A stretch of DNA of 64,000 bases from Ovis canadensis (Eukaryota > Chordata > Mammalia > Artiodactyla > Bovidae). Position numbers and translations under genes: made by a program. The stretch covers positions 33,992,501-34,056,500 of the forward strand of contig NC_091251.1 of assembly GCF_042477335.2 (NCBI RefSeq). The letters run 5' to 3'. Below the pieces are notes generated by a model, which made no database searches, was not told the DNA's origin, and was given only the letters and a program-made list of their open reading frames with translations. Positions within the stretch are counted from its first letter, which is position 1; each line of letters opens with the position of its first letter. Shown here piece after piece: positions 1 to 10,860 of this stretch.

Positions 1-165
1 AAAAGGAAAAGAATACTTAAGTTTAAACAAGGAGAGGGAGGTGGGAGGGGGGTTTGGGACTGGGAACTCATGTACACCCATGGCAGATTCATGTTGATGT
101 ATAGCAAAACCAATACAGTATTGTAAAGTAAAATAAAGTAAAAAAATAATTTAATTAATTTAAAA
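1..165 (+). repeat. L1 LINE 3' end (ruminant type)
   Basis: The G-rich stretch at about 31-55, then the motif around 'catgtacacccatggc', then the A-rich tail, match the 3' end of young ruminant L1 elements as I know them. The body is missing, so this is a 5'-truncated copy. The A-rich tail runs on to about 220. Confidence 0.6.
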
Positions 166-230
166 AAGAAACTGGGGAAAAAAAAAAGAAACTGGGAAGA
201 AAACAAAACAAAACAAAAAATTTAAACAAA

Positions 231-451
231 GAGATGAAAGACTTATGTATGGAAAACTACTAAATATTGTTGCTAATATTACCCAAAGTGATATACAGAC
301 CAGTGCAATCCCTTTGAAAATTCCAATGGTGCTTCTTGCAGAAATTGAAAAACACATTCAAAAATTCATATGGAATTTCAAAGGATCCAGAATAGCCAAA
401 ACCATCTTGAAAAAGAAGAATAAAATTGAAAGACTCACAGTTTCCAAATTT
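231..451 (+). repeat. L1 ORF2 fragment, left part (split by BovB)
   Basis: The translation and nucleotides resemble the C-terminal part of L1 ORF2 (motifs near 'attccaatggtgcttcttgc' and 'gaaattgaaaaacacattc'). It is internally shortened and has stops. The same L1 resumes after the BovB element at 2293, so this is one older L1 cut in two by a younger insertion. Confidence 0.75.
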
Positions 452-2292
452 CAGTTCAGTCGCTCAGTTGTGTCGACTCTTTGTGACCCCATGGACTGTA
501 GCATGCCAGGCTTCCCTATCTATCACCAACTCCCAGAGCTTGCTCAAACTCATGTCCATCGAGTCAGTGACACCATCCAACCATCTCATCCTCTGTTGTC
601 CCCTTCTCCTCTTGCCTTCAATCTTTCCCAGCATCAGGGTCTTTTCCAGCTCTTCGCATCAGGTGGCCAAAGTATTGGAATTTCAGCTTCAGCATAATTT
701 CTTCCAATGAATATTCAGGACTGATTTCCTTTAGGATTGACTGGTTTGATCTCCTTGCTGTCCAAGGGACTCTCAAGAGTCTTCTCCAACACCACAGTTC
801 AAAAGCATCAGTTCTTCAGCACTCAGCTTTCCTTGTTGTCCACCTCTCACATCCAAACATGGATGGAAAAACCATAGCTTCGACTAGACAGACCTTTGTT
901 GGCAAAGTAATGTCTCTGCTTTTAAATATGCTGTCTAGGTTGGTCATGGCTTTTCTTCCAAGGAGTAAGCATCTTTTAATTTCACGGCTGCAGTCACCAT
1001 CTGCAGTGATTTTGGAGTCCAAAAAAATAAAGTCAGCCACTGAAAATCAGCCACTGTTCCCACTGCTTCCCCATCTATTTGCCATGAAGTGATGAGCCCA
1101 GATGCCATAATCTTAGTTTGTTGAATGTTGAGTTTTAAGCCAGCTTTTTCACTCTCCTCTTTCATTTCATCAAGAGGCTCTTTAGTTCCTCTTCACTTCC
1201 TGCCATAAGGATAGTGTCATCTGCATATCTGACATTATTGATATTTCTCCTGGCAATCTTGATTCCAGCTTGTGCTTCATCCAGCCCAGCATTTTGCATG
1301 ATGTACTCTGCATATAAGTCAAATAAGAATGGTGACAATATACAGCCTTGACATACTGTTTTCCTGATTTGGAACCAGTCTACTGTTCCATGTCTGGTTC
1401 TAACTGTTGCTTTGACTTGCATAAAGATTTTTCAGGAGGCAGGTCAGGTGGTCTGGTATTCCCATCTCTTGAAGAATTTTCCACAGTTTGTTGTGATCTA
1501 CACAGTCAAAGGCTTTGGCATAGTCAATAAAGCAGAAGTAGATGTTTTTCTGGAATTCTCTTCCTTTTTCTATGATCCAATGGATGTTGGCAATTTGACC
1601 TCTGGTTCCTCTGCCTTTTCTAAATCCAGCTTGAACATCTGGAAGTTCATGGTTCACGTACTGTTGAAGCTTGGCTTGGAGAATTTTGAGCATTACTTGC
1701 TAGCACGTGAGATGAGTGCAATTGTGCAGAAGTTGAACATTCTTTGACATTGCCTTCTTAGGGACTGGAATGAAAACTGACCTTTTCCAGTCCTGTGGCC
1801 ACTACTGAGTTTTCCAAATTTGCTGGCATATTGAGTGCAGCACTTTCCCAGCATCATCTTTCAGGAATTGAAATAACTCAACTGGAATTCCATCAACTCT
1901 ACTAGCTTTGTTCATAGTGATGCTTCCTAAGGCCTATTTGACTTTGCATTCCAGGGTGTCTAGCTCTGCGTGACTGATCACACCATCGTGGTTATTTGGG
2001 TCATGAAGATCTTTTTTGTACAGTTCTGTGTATTCTCGCCATCTCTTAATATCCTTTGCTTCTGTTAGGTCCATACCATTTCTGTCCTTTATTGTGCCCA
2101 TTCTTGCATGAAATATTCTGTTGGTATCTCTAATTTGCTTGAAGAGATCTCTAGTCTTTCCCATTCTATTGTTTTCCTCTATTTCTTTTCATTGACTGCT
2201 GAGGAAGGCTTTCTTACTCTCCTTGCTATTCTTTGGAACTCTGCATTCAAATGGGTATATATTTCCTTTTCTTCTTTGCCTTTAGCTTCTCT
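452..2292 (-). mobile_element. BovB (RTE) LINE, 5'-truncated, decayed
   Basis: On the minus strand, open fragments at 1400-1693, 1162-1422 and 944-1165 read as consecutive pieces of an RTE-type reverse transcriptase. They include 'FIDYAKAFDCVDH' and the catalytic 'YADD' box. A further piece upstream in the element lies at 1934-2164. Frame breaks separate them, so the element is inactive. The + strand starts with the reverse of the typical BovB 3' tail (cagttcagtcgctcag). It is flanked by target-site duplications tttccaaattt (441-451) and tttccaaactt (2293-2303). At about 1.84 kb it is truncated compared with a roughly 3.2-kb full BovB. Confidence 0.92.
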
Positions 2293-2303
2293 TTTCCAAA
2301 CTT

Positions 2304-2945
2304 AAAACATACTATATAAAGTTATAGTATAATCACCACTGGTGATTCAGTGTTTAAGAATCTGCCTGACAGTGCAGGGGACACAGGTTCGATCCCTGGT
2401 CTGGAAACTAGAATCCCACTTGCAGCAGGGCAATTAAGCCCTTGAGCCACAACTACTGAGCCCATGCTTCACAACAAGAGAAGCTATCACAATGAGAAAC
2501 CTGTGCACTACAACTACAGAGTAGTCCCTGGTTGCTGCAGCTAGAGAAAGCCTGCATGCAGCAACAAAGACCCAGTTTTAACTAATTATTTTTTTTTAAA
2601 GAGCAAAACTACCATCATCAAAACAATGTGGTGCTACATAAGGTTACTCCAATGGAGTAGAATTGAAAATCCAGAAATAAACTCTCATATCTATGGTCAA
2701 CTGATGTTCAACAAGGATGTCAAGACCATTCCATTGGGGGAAGAATAATCTCTTCAACAAACTGCAAAGAAAACTGTATATCCACATGAAAAAGAATAAC
2801 GCTCGACCCTTACTTATACTATATACAAAAATTAACTAAAAATGGATCAAAGACCTAAATGTAAGAGGAAAAAGCATAAAATTCTTAGAAGAAGCAATAG
2901 GGGCAAATCTTAATGACCTTGAATTTGACAATAGCTCCTAACTAT
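2304..2945 (+). repeat. L1 ORF2 fragment, right part (carries a CHR SINE)
   Basis: This continues the L1 at 231-451 after the BovB. Sequence such as 'caatgtggtgctacataagg', and the later region around 2820-2930, is typical of the end of L1 ORF2. It is itself interrupted by a CHR-2 SINE at about 2337-2600. No open frame of note survives. Confidence 0.7.
2337..2600 (+). mobile_element. CHR-2 type SINE (tRNA-derived)
   Basis: It begins with the 'ctggtgattcagtg...ttaagaatctgcctg' tRNA-like head with a B-box-like 'ggttcgatccctgg'. It continues through the CHR-2 body ('gccacaactactgagccc', 'gcaacaaagacccag') to a T/A-rich tail. It lies inside the L1 fragment. Confidence 0.8.
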
Positions 2946-3160
2946 GACAGGATCAGATATAATACAGTGCGTGTTTCCCATAAACAAGGACATTCTCTCC
3001 CATAAACTCAATACCATTATCAAAATCAAAAAATTAACATTGATATGGTACAGTTATCTAATCTAGAAACCTTAGTCAAATTTCACCCACTGTCCCACAA
3101 ATGTCCTTTATATAAAAAGAAAATGTTTTCTATTCAGGCTCACATGTTGCATCCAATTTA
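2946..3160 (+). repeat. Ancient L1-type 3' UTR remnant
   Basis: The sequence around 2975-3120 ('ataaacaaggacattctctc', 'aaaattaacattgatatgg', 'tgtcccacaaatgtccttta') resembles the 3' UTR of old mammalian L1 subfamilies. The subfamily is not assigned. Confidence 0.45.
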
Positions 3161-3360
3161 AAAAAAATGAAAACACAGGTTTAGAAATTAGGAAGCGAAA
3201 ACCCATCACCCTGACCCTATTCCCCAAAGACAAACATGGTAGACAGGTTTTACATAAATCCTTTCAGAAATTGTTTTCAATGCCTATACCAATACACAAT
3301 ACACATGTGTTAGACACACTTAAATGAAAATGCGACATTACATACTATCTACAGTTTGTT

Positions 3361-3723
3361 ATTTTATTTTATTTTATTGATTTATTTTTGGCTGTTGTAG
3401 GTCTTCCTTACTGCAAGGGCTTTTCTCTAGCTATGGCAAGTGGGGAAACTCCAGTTGTGGGGCATGGGTTTCTCATTGCGGTAGCTTCTCTTGTTCCAGA
3501 GAACAGCTTCTAGGGAATGTGGGCTTCAGTAGGCGCAGCACATAGGCTCAATAGCTGTGACTTGTGGGCTCAGGCTCAATAGTTGTGGCGCGCAGGATTA
3601 GGTGCTCCATACCATGTAGGGTCTGCCTGGACCAGGGATCAAACCCATGTCCTGCATTGGCAGGCGGATTCTTTTTTTTTTTTTTTAAGGTGGAGTCTTT
3701 ACCATTGAGCCACCAGGGAAGCC
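3361..3723 (-). mobile_element. CHR-2 type SINE, reverse
   Basis: It reads as a CHR-2 SINE on the minus strand and ends on the + strand at 'ccaccagggaagccc'. A poly-T run interrupts the head near 3671. Flanking target-site duplications are ctacagtttgtt (3349-3360) and ctacaatttgtt (3724-3735), one mismatch apart. Confidence 0.88.
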
Positions 3724-3735
3724 CTACAATTTGTT

Positions 3736-4299
3736 TGTAGTTAATATTTTTCCCTTTATACATCATTCTTTTTAAAGTTTGCATGCTTAGATAAATTAGA
3801 TCCTAATTTAATTAATCTCATGTTGATTGCACATAATGTTTCCAATTTTTAACTGTTGCAGAAATATGATATAATAAACATCTTTATTGACCTTTAAGCA
3901 CCCATGCCATTATTTCTAAAACTAATTTTCTAGACGTAAGTGTTCGTTGAGTATGTATTTTATAAATATGCTTGGAATCTATCATCTTTCTATTTTCATT
4001 AATCTTGCTTTCTTTCTCCTTCTTCCTTGTTTTGATTACCCTAATCGCCTTCTAACTGCTCTCTGCCTATAGATTTGCCCAATCCATTCCATCCTACTAA
4101 GCTGCCAGATCCAATCACTGTTCTGTTTAAAACTGCCCGATACTTTCAAGACAATTCACTGAGTGTGGCACTAAAGCTCTTCATGATTTACATTTCTTTT
4201 TGCACCTCTCAATGTTTGGTCAAGAGCGCAGTGCATTTCAGTCACACTGAATTTAAATCACACTCTCCCACCGGTGTGCCTTTTAAGCTATTTCCTTTG
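3736..4299. other. Intergenic stretch, nothing recognised
   Basis: A/T-rich non-coding DNA. I see no gene, RNA or clear repeat family here. The short open frame starting near 4075 runs into the L2 remnant that follows and does not resemble a known protein. Confidence 0.5.
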
Positions 4300-4545
4300 G
4301 TTGGCATATTCTCCAGATTAACTTCTATTCGTCCTTTCAGACTCAGCTCAGAAATCACTTTCTCCAGATGCCAGTCTGGCCTGTCCACTGTGGGGCGCTC
4401 CCAGAGTAACTTTTCCATGTCACTATCATCTGTCTCCCTGTGTTCACCTCTCCCTCTAACCAGACTGGGGCTACACTTTGCTTTGGGCTTGCCAGTCCTC
4501 CCACAGTGTCTGATATGTAGTAGGTCCTGGGTAGATATTTGATAA
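4300..4545 (+). repeat. L2 LINE 3' end remnant
   Basis: It shows the order typical of L2 3' ends: 'agactcagctcagaaatcac', then 'ccagatgccagtctggcc', and finally 'gatatgtagtaggtcctggg' leading to an ATTTGATAAA-like end. Divergence is high, as expected for this old family. Confidence 0.6.
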
Positions 4546-4734
4546 ACAGTGGAATCAGAAAGGAAATTATCAGGGAGAATCTTACCTTGCTTCAAGTCAC
4601 ACTTTAGTACATTCAAACAGGAACTATATCTCAATTGGAGAAGAGAAATCTAGGAATAAAATGAAGAATATTAGTAGTACCACTAGGAACTATAGGAGAA
4701 GGAGCCATCTGATAATTATAATCAATCATCCAAA

Positions 4735-4842
4735 AAGCATTTCCTAAGCAAATGCCAGGGGCCAAGCACTACTCTAGACCCTGGGGACATGACAAAATAA
4801 AAAGTCATGGCTCTTTTGGAATCTATATTCTCCTGGGATACT
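4735..4842 (-). repeat. L2 3'-end remnant, reverse
   Basis: The segment 'aaatgccaggggccaagcac...ctggggacatgac' is the usual reverse-strand reading of an L2 3' end. It stops where the Bov-tA SINE begins. Confidence 0.45.
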
Positions 4843-5597
4843 GTGCTGTGCTACGCTTAGTAGCTCAATCATGTCCTACTCTTTGTGACCCCATGGACCG
4901 TAGCCCGCCAGGCGCCTCTATCCGTGAGATTTTCCAGGCAAGAATACTGGAGTAGGTTGCCATGCCCTCCTCCAGGAGACCTTCTCAACCCAGAGATCGA
5001 ACCCAGGTCTCCCACTGAAGAAGGAATTCATAGGGCCTGGACTCCATCTTAGGCCTGTTCATGCTCAGCCACCTTTCCAATGGACTCTGAACTCTGTATT
5101 TAGTGCCTATGAAAACAGCAACCGAAGGATAAGACCCCCTCAAGACGGGAACCTTGAAGATCGTATATAGGTTACTCATCACCTAAGAAAAAACATACAC
5201 TTAATCACCCCTTCCTCCAGACAGGCCATAAGTTTTTCTGTATCTATCGGAGTATAACCTCGGGTTTATTGATTACTGGCTAATTGTTTGACTGTTTGAG
5301 CACGTGAGCACATAGCACGTGAATGATGGGGTTATTGGGATTGTATTTTCCTTGGTTTATGTAAGTTTCAAGGAATTTGGAGTGGTGGGTTCAGACACGT
5401 ACACATGGGGTATAAAAGATTTTCACAAAAGCTGGTCAGGGTCCTTAGCTAAGAGGAGACTCTGCCTTGGGCCTGCCGGTGTAATAAACTGCACTCCACT
5501 ATCTGCATTGTCCTTCTGAGTGAGTTTGTTTCCTGGAATGCGTGGCTACAACACTGCATTTCCGGCAGATTCTTTACCATCTTAGCTACCAGCCACA
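4843..5597 (-). mobile_element. Bov-tA SINE, reverse, split by an LTR
   Basis: Left part 4843-5015 and right part 5551-5597 together make one Bov-tA SINE on the minus strand. The left part holds the 'ccaggcaagaatactggagt' core and 'gatcgaacccaggtctccc'. The right part finishes with 'gcagattctttaccatctt' and 'gctaccag'. The 535-bp block between them has LTR structure and is listed separately. Confidence 0.85.
5016..5550 (+). mobile_element. Solo LTR of an endogenous retrovirus, inside a SINE
   Basis: A 535-bp block starting TG and ending CA interrupts the Bov-tA SINE exactly within its 'ctccc..tgca' region. It contains a TATA box (tataaaag, 5411-5418) and a poly-A signal (AATAAA, 5483-5488) about 65 bp downstream, in the U3-R-U5 order of an LTR on the + strand. 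The flanks CCAC (5012-5015) and ACAC (5551-5554) may be a 4-bp duplication with one change. No internal retroviral genes are present, so this is a solo LTR. The family is not assigned. Confidence 0.8.
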
Positions 5598-5754
5598 GAT
5601 CAAGGTGAGGATTAGGGATATAGTACAAAGATAACTTTTATCTTTCCCTTCAAAAAGCCTGTGACCTAATAAGGGAATATATAGAGATATAATTGCACAC
5701 ACAACAAAACAGAATATGTGATCATTCCAAAAACATTAATTCCCCTCCCAGTCG

Positions 5755-6740
5755 ACAAATGTTATGGAACATCTATATTAGGTACCATCAGTACATGATA
5801 ACAAATATGACTGTTGCCTTCAAGGCACTTCCAGTATAGTAGGAGACAAAGATGTTTTCTTAAACCTCATAAATAAATGTATTACTATTAAGTACTTTAA
5901 GTACTGTCGTATAAATCAAAACACCAATAACTATGAGAGAATATAGTTTAGGAAGGCTTCCCTGAGGAAGTAGAGAATGCTATGAGAACAAAAAGAGAGA
6001 GAGAGATCAGGACAATTTGGACAGTTTTCCTAGAGGAACAGGTATTTGAATGAGCCTTAATAGGGAAGTTTTATTCTGCAGAGATGGAGAGGAGGGGCCT
6101 TCCAGGCAGAGGAACATCAGTAAACACATTAGTATGGGGAAGCACAGGCTGGTCTTGTGTGTCTAAAGGGAAGAGTGAATGGGACACCAAAAAGGAATGA
6201 TGAGGAAAAGACAATATTATGGGGAAAAGCTAGAGAGATTGATTGATTCCTCTATCCAAGAGTTTAGACTTTATCTGTTAAGTTAGTGGTTCCTCCAACC
6301 AATAGTCATATCCAACTGAATTAAAAGCTCAGAGGGAATTTTGTGGGTGAACTTCCATTGCAGGAAGTTGTCACCAGAAGATTCCATAGGAGAAGGTCTA
6401 CCTTCCCTATGGCCAGTATTTTTTAATTTTAAAAGTTCTTGGGGTGATTGTGATGCTCACTCAGCCAGCTTTAGGGATCATAACTTTATATAATAGAGAA
6501 CCACCAGAGGCTTTCAGCAGATTAGAAACATGATCAATCCCATGTTTTATGAAACAAAACTCTGGGGACAGAATAAAGGATATATGATCACAGACGGGGG
6601 GTTAATTGGCAGGCTATTGCAATGGGACTGCAGAGAGATGAATAGTTCTGGAATAGGCCAACAATTGTGGGTAGCAGAACACAGATGTGAGAGAATTTTC
6701 AGAGGCAGAACAACAGGGCTTGGTAACTAATTGGCTATGC
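5755..6740 (-). repeat. L2 LINE remnant, reverse
   Basis: Motifs in the usual order of a reverse-strand L2: 'aaggcttccctgaggaag' (5952), 'ggccttccaggcagagg' (6097), 'agaaacatgatcaatccc' (6523) and 'aggctattgcaatgggactg' (6611). It is strongly decayed and interrupted at 6285-6504 by a hAT-like MITE. No coding frame remains. Confidence 0.55.
6285..6504. mobile_element. hAT-Charlie-type MITE (MER5-like)
   Basis: The block runs from 'agtggttcc' to 'gagaaccac', which are inverted terminal repeats of the kind seen in MER5/MER20-like non-autonomous hAT elements. It sits within the reverse L2 remnant. There is no transposase. Confidence 0.45.
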
Positions 6741-7007
6741 GGTTAAAAAGGGGGCGGGAAGGAAAAAGATTAAGGTGTTAGGCTTGGGTGATTGAGAGCA
6801 CAATGCTATGATAATGTTGCAGAGAAAAACATAATGGCCTGCCACAAAGGATCCTGCCCCTCTGGGAACTGTTAAACTAAAGTACCTTTGTTCAGCCCAT
6901 GAAGAGATAATCTGACCCTGCCCACCTGTGAATGGTTACCGAAAAAGAAGAGATTAACACACCCCTTTCCACAGGTTGGCCCTTCCTGGCAGACGTTTTG
7001 CAAGATT
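6741..7007. other. Intergenic, unassigned
   Basis: No gene is seen. The part from about 6828 could belong to an old LTR or other interspersed repeat, but I cannot place it. Confidence 0.4.
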
Positions 7008-7306
7008 TTCAGCCCTGAGATTTCTTTGGAAGGAATGATGCTAAAGCTGAAACTCCAGTACTTTGGCCACCTCATGCGAAGAGTTGACTCATTGGAAAAG
7101 ACTCTGATGCTGGGAGGGATTGGGGGCAGGAGGAGAAGGGGACGGCAGAGGATGAGATGGCTGGATGGCATCACTGACTCAATGGATGTGAGTCTCAGTG
7201 AACTCTGGGAGTTGGTGATGGACAGGGAGGCCTGGCGTGCTGCGATTCATGGCATCGCAAAGAGTAGGACATGACTGAGCGACTGAACTGAACTGAACTG
7301 AACTGA
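7008..7306 (+). mobile_element. BovB LINE 3' end
   Basis: A 5'-truncated BovB copy on the + strand. An open fragment at 7026-7274 encodes the C-terminal tail of the RTE protein ('[11 protein letters not shown]' followed by '[12 protein letters not shown]'). The copy ends in the 'actgaactgaactgaactg' tandem tail typical of BovB. Confidence 0.92.
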
Positions 7307-7483
7307 AATTTACTTTAAAGTAATCTAGAGTTCATCGATTCAAATGCTAATCTCATTCAGTAACACTCTTACACAAACCCAGAAATAATGCTTAAACTGG
7401 GCATGCCAGTCAAGTGGCCAGTCAAGTTGACACCTTAAATTAATCATCACAGTCCCTGAGGTCCTTGAAGGCAGATGGTCTCT

Positions 7484-7756
7484 TTTTTTAAGCATTTTTG
7501 TTTGTAACTTTGTTTCTCTGCAGGCATTCTCTAGTTGCAGTGAGTAGGGGATACTCTCTAGTCGCAGTGCCCAGGCTTCTCATTGCAGTGGCTTCTCTTG
7601 TTGTTGAGCATGGGCTCTAGAGCACAGGCTCAACAGTTGTGGCACATGGGCTTATCTGCTCCAAAGCCTGTGGGATCTTCCTGGACCAGGGATTGAACCC
7701 CTGTCTCCTGCACTGGCAAGCAGAATCCTCACCACTGAGTCACCAGGGAAGCCCCA
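7484..7756 (-). mobile_element. CHR-2 type SINE, reverse
   Basis: The reverse CHR-2 body ends 'caccagggaagcccc'. It is flanked by gcagatggtctct (7471-7483) and gcagatggtcttt (7757-7769), a 13-bp target-site duplication with one difference. Confidence 0.88.
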
Positions 7757-7769
7757 GCAGATGGTCTTT

Positions 7770-8112
7770 GTTCCCAGTATCCAGCACAGTAAACAGTTGA
7801 TAAATATGGGCTGACTATGCAAGTGACCTTAATTGAGCACATCCCCATATGTGTAATCCAACTTCTATTACAATTTATTTCTATATTAATCTGATTAATT
7901 GTGTAGTATTGCAAATTTTCCTCAACAATCACATTCTCTTCCTATGGGCAATATATTACACATCAGTGATCTCTACACTGTAGCTTTTTAGACTTTTGTA
8001 TTTCCTTTCCAGATTTGCTACACAATTGTAGTAGTAGTATAGGAGATGATAGTTAATTATCATGATTTGGTAAAAAAAGAGATAAGAAATTAAACCACAT
8101 GTATATTTTTAA
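7770..8112. other. Intergenic, nothing recognised
   Basis: A/T-rich sequence without open frames of interest or recognisable repeats. Confidence 0.5.
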
Positions 8113-8238
8113 AATTTTATTTATTTATTGGCCATGCTACATGGCATGTGGGATCTTAGTTCCCTGATCAGGAATCGAACCTGTGCCCCCCACATGGAAA
8201 GCTTAGAGTCTTAAACACTGATCACCAGTGAAGCCCCC
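8113..8238 (-). mobile_element. CHR-1 type SINE, reverse
   Basis: A short tRNA-derived SINE: 'gtgggatcttagttccctga', then 'ggaatcgaacctgtgccccc', ending 'caccagtgaagcccc'. It is flanked by A/T-rich 'tttttaaaa' on both sides. Confidence 0.8.
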
Positions 8239-8599
8239 TGGTGGATTTTTAAAAATTGCTCTTAAGTTTAGTTTTTTATATTCCCACAATTAAACATTCT
8301 CAGATGCAAAACCTGGAAGGGGATACTCTTTATAAAATCTCCCTTGGAACTTAAAATTTAGATTTCAACAATTAGCAGTAAATGGTTAACATTTATCTTG
8401 AAAATATACCTTCACTCTCCTAACTGATTATGCAATCAGTATTAAATAAATATGAATTTTTATAGATCAAGACAAGCCTTTATTATTATATGCAATAAAG
8501 AACATATTCTATAGTTTATATACATATAATTAACATTTGTTTAATTGGGGTCAGATGAAACATTTTAAAACTTAAAAATGTGTTGGAGAATGTTCTCTC

Positions 8600-8790
8600 T
8601 TCTTTTTGTAAATTTATTTTTAATTGGAGGATAATTGCTTTACAATACTGTGTTGGTTTTTGCTGTACAACAAATATATATTTATTGAATTCCTTCTATA
8701 TGCCTAGTACTACTCTGGGCATTAGGGAGATTATGATAAACTAGCAAAGGTTGTGTTTGTTTCTTATTATGGAAAAATGTAAATATATAC
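8600..8790 (-). repeat. L1 3' tip and adjoining L2-like fragment, reverse
   Basis: 8600-8675 is the reverse complement of the ruminant L1 3' end ('taattggaggataattgct'). 8676-8760 resembles a reverse L2 3' end ('tttattgaattccttctat'). Both are short and decayed. Confidence 0.45.
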
Positions 8791-8808
8791 AAAGCTAAAG
8801 AAAATAGT

Positions 8809-9012
8809 GGGCTTCCCTGGTGGCTCAGTGGTAAAGAATCCACCTGTCAATGCACGGGACATGAGTTCCATCCTTAGGTCGGCAAGATCCCCTAGAGAAG
8901 GAAATGGCAACCCACTCCAGTATTCTTGCCTGGGAAATCTCAGGAGACTGGCAGGCTACAGCCCATGAGGTTGCAAAAGAGTCAGACACAACTTAGCAAC
9001 TGAACAACAACC
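8809..9012 (+). mobile_element. Bov-tA SINE
   Basis: A complete-looking Bov-tA: head 'gggcttccctggtggctcag', core 'ggcaacccactccagtattc', end 'agtcagacacaacttagcaa'. It is flanked by agaaaatagt (8799-8808) and agaaaatata (9013-9022). The insertion splits an older L1 3' UTR. Confidence 0.92.
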
Positions 9013-9260
9013 AGAAAATATATTGTAAAGGACTCCTATCTACCCATCACCCAGTTTAAACAATATCAACTCATAGCCTTCTTTCATTGACAGACTACCT
9101 CTCCATTCCCTCTCATATTACTTTGAAGCAAACCCAAGACATTAGATTGTTTCATCTGTATTGGTATATAACTCTAAAAGATTATATAGCTATGATATAC
9201 AATTATATATTCATTATAACCATAATATCATTTCCCCCCCTAAAAAATTAAAAATCCAAT
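9013..9260 (+). repeat. Ancient L1 3' UTR remnant
   Basis: 'ctacccatcacccagtttaa', then 'ttgaagcaaacccaagacat', then 'ctctaaaag' is the order seen in 3' UTRs of old mammalian L1 families. The left flank of the Bov-tA (8765-8808) is the beginning of the same remnant. Confidence 0.55.
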
Positions 9261-9359
9261 CATCTGTAGCTTACATTTTAACAGGGGAAACAAGGAAAAA
9301 ATAAGCAAAAAATATTAGGTGATAATGACAACAAAAAATGCCTAGGTGATAGGATAAAG

Positions 9360-10860
9360 ATTGATTTTTCTATTGGGTGATCAGAGAAATCCTGCAAGGT
9401 GACATTTGATGATGGATGAGCATAACAGGAGGGGGCAAGGCACATGACTGTCTAAGAGGAGGAGTCTTCCTCACAGAAGCTCCAGCCAATGTAAAGATCT
9501 GAGGCAGAGCTCAGTGTTCAAAGAACAGGAAAGAGGCCTAGGAGTCTGGGAGGATTAAGTGGAAGGAAGAGTACAAGGATATGATTTTGGAATGCTCACC
9601 TGAGGCCATGAGAAAGGACTTCAGACCTGACTCTAGGTGGGATGGGCAGCCTTTGGAGGATTCTGAGCAGGGGAGAGATATGACTTGACTTATGATTATA
9701 GAGGAGCATTCTGGTTACTCTGTTAAGAATGATGTATAGGAGGACATTTTAGAAGAACAAGTGTCTGAAACAGGGAGCCCAACTAGGAAATGATTGAAAT
9801 AGTCCGGGTGAGAGCTTGTGAGACGGTCATAAAGGTCATAATGAATTAGGGTAGTAGCAGTAAAGATGGTAAGAAATAAATCATGTCTCAGTAAGTTTAA
9901 ATTGACACCTAATAGAATTGGTTGATAAACCAGATGTAGAGTAAAAGATAAGAGACCAGGTAAGTCAAAGTTAACTCTAAAATGTTTACTAAAGTTTACT
10001 AAAGTGAGGAATACTGGAGGAAGACCAGGTTTGAAGTAATTGGGCATGTTAAGTTTGAGATGCCTATTACACACACATCCAAGAAAGACATCAAGTTGAT
10101 AGATAGCTAATTCCAGAGTTTCTGGGAGAGATGAGGGCTGGATCTATAAATTTGGGAAATATCAGTGTGTAGATGCTACTGAAAGTCATGGGACTGAGAA
10201 CACCCAGGTAGTGAGGGAAGATGAAGAAGAGGAGAGATTGGGAAGAAAACAGGATCCAGCTGAGGAGCCTAAGAGGCCAATGAGGTAGAGGAAAGCCAGA
10301 GGAGTGGACCCCAGGAGCCAGGGCTGCTGTGAGATCAGTAGGCTGGAGACTGAGAAATGCCTATCGGACTGGACCCTGTGGTGGCTACCTGTGACCTTGG
10401 CAGATGGCTTCATCGTGTGGATAAAGACGAACACTTACGGGTAGTAGACTCAAGCATGAATGGAGGTGAAGAAGTGGAAACAGGGGAGCAGAGAAGTGGG
10501 GTGGCAGCTGCAGAGGGAAGTAAAGTCAAGGGAGGTTCTGTTAGTTTTGTATTATTTATTTATTTTTTTAATTTTTATTGTTTTAGTTTTGTATTTTTTA
10601 AACTGAAGTTATTACAGCATGTTTGCATGCTGATAGGAAAGATCCAGGAGAGAGTAAAAAACATGATTCTGGAAAGAGAGGAGTAATTGCAGGAGCAAAA
10701 TTCCTGAGTGGGTAAGAAAGGACAGAGAAGCTATTGCACAAGTCAGGGAGATACCCAGGAACACACCACATCCATTTCTACAGGAGAGGGAGGTGGAGTA
10801 TGCAGAGAAAGATACAGGCACTTGGACAGATTTAGTGGTTGGAGGACATGGACATTCTCT
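9360..10860 (-). repeat. Long L2 LINE remnant, reverse
   Basis: About 1.5 kb with the motif order of a reverse-strand L2 (CR1-like) element. Examples are 'ttctggttactctgttaaga' (9710), 'gtaattgggcatgttaagtt' near 10037, 'gagaagtggggtggcagctg' (10492) and 'cagcatgtttgcatgctgat' (10616). Minus-strand open fragments at 9715-10074 are decayed pieces of its coding region, not a host gene. A low-complexity T-rich patch lies at about 10545-10600. Confidence 0.6.

Noticed and set aside
944-1693. Reverse-transcriptase-like open frames as a host gene
   Set aside because: They are broken pieces of BovB, with its 3' tail and target-site duplications. The same applies to 41139-42245 and 37388-37756.
4075-4542. 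155-codon + strand open frame
   Set aside because: It overlaps an L2 3' remnant, has no recognisable domain, and is within chance length for a 64-kb window.
9715-10074. 119-codon minus-strand open frame
   Set aside because: It lies in a decayed reverse L2 and looks like a leftover of its coding region.
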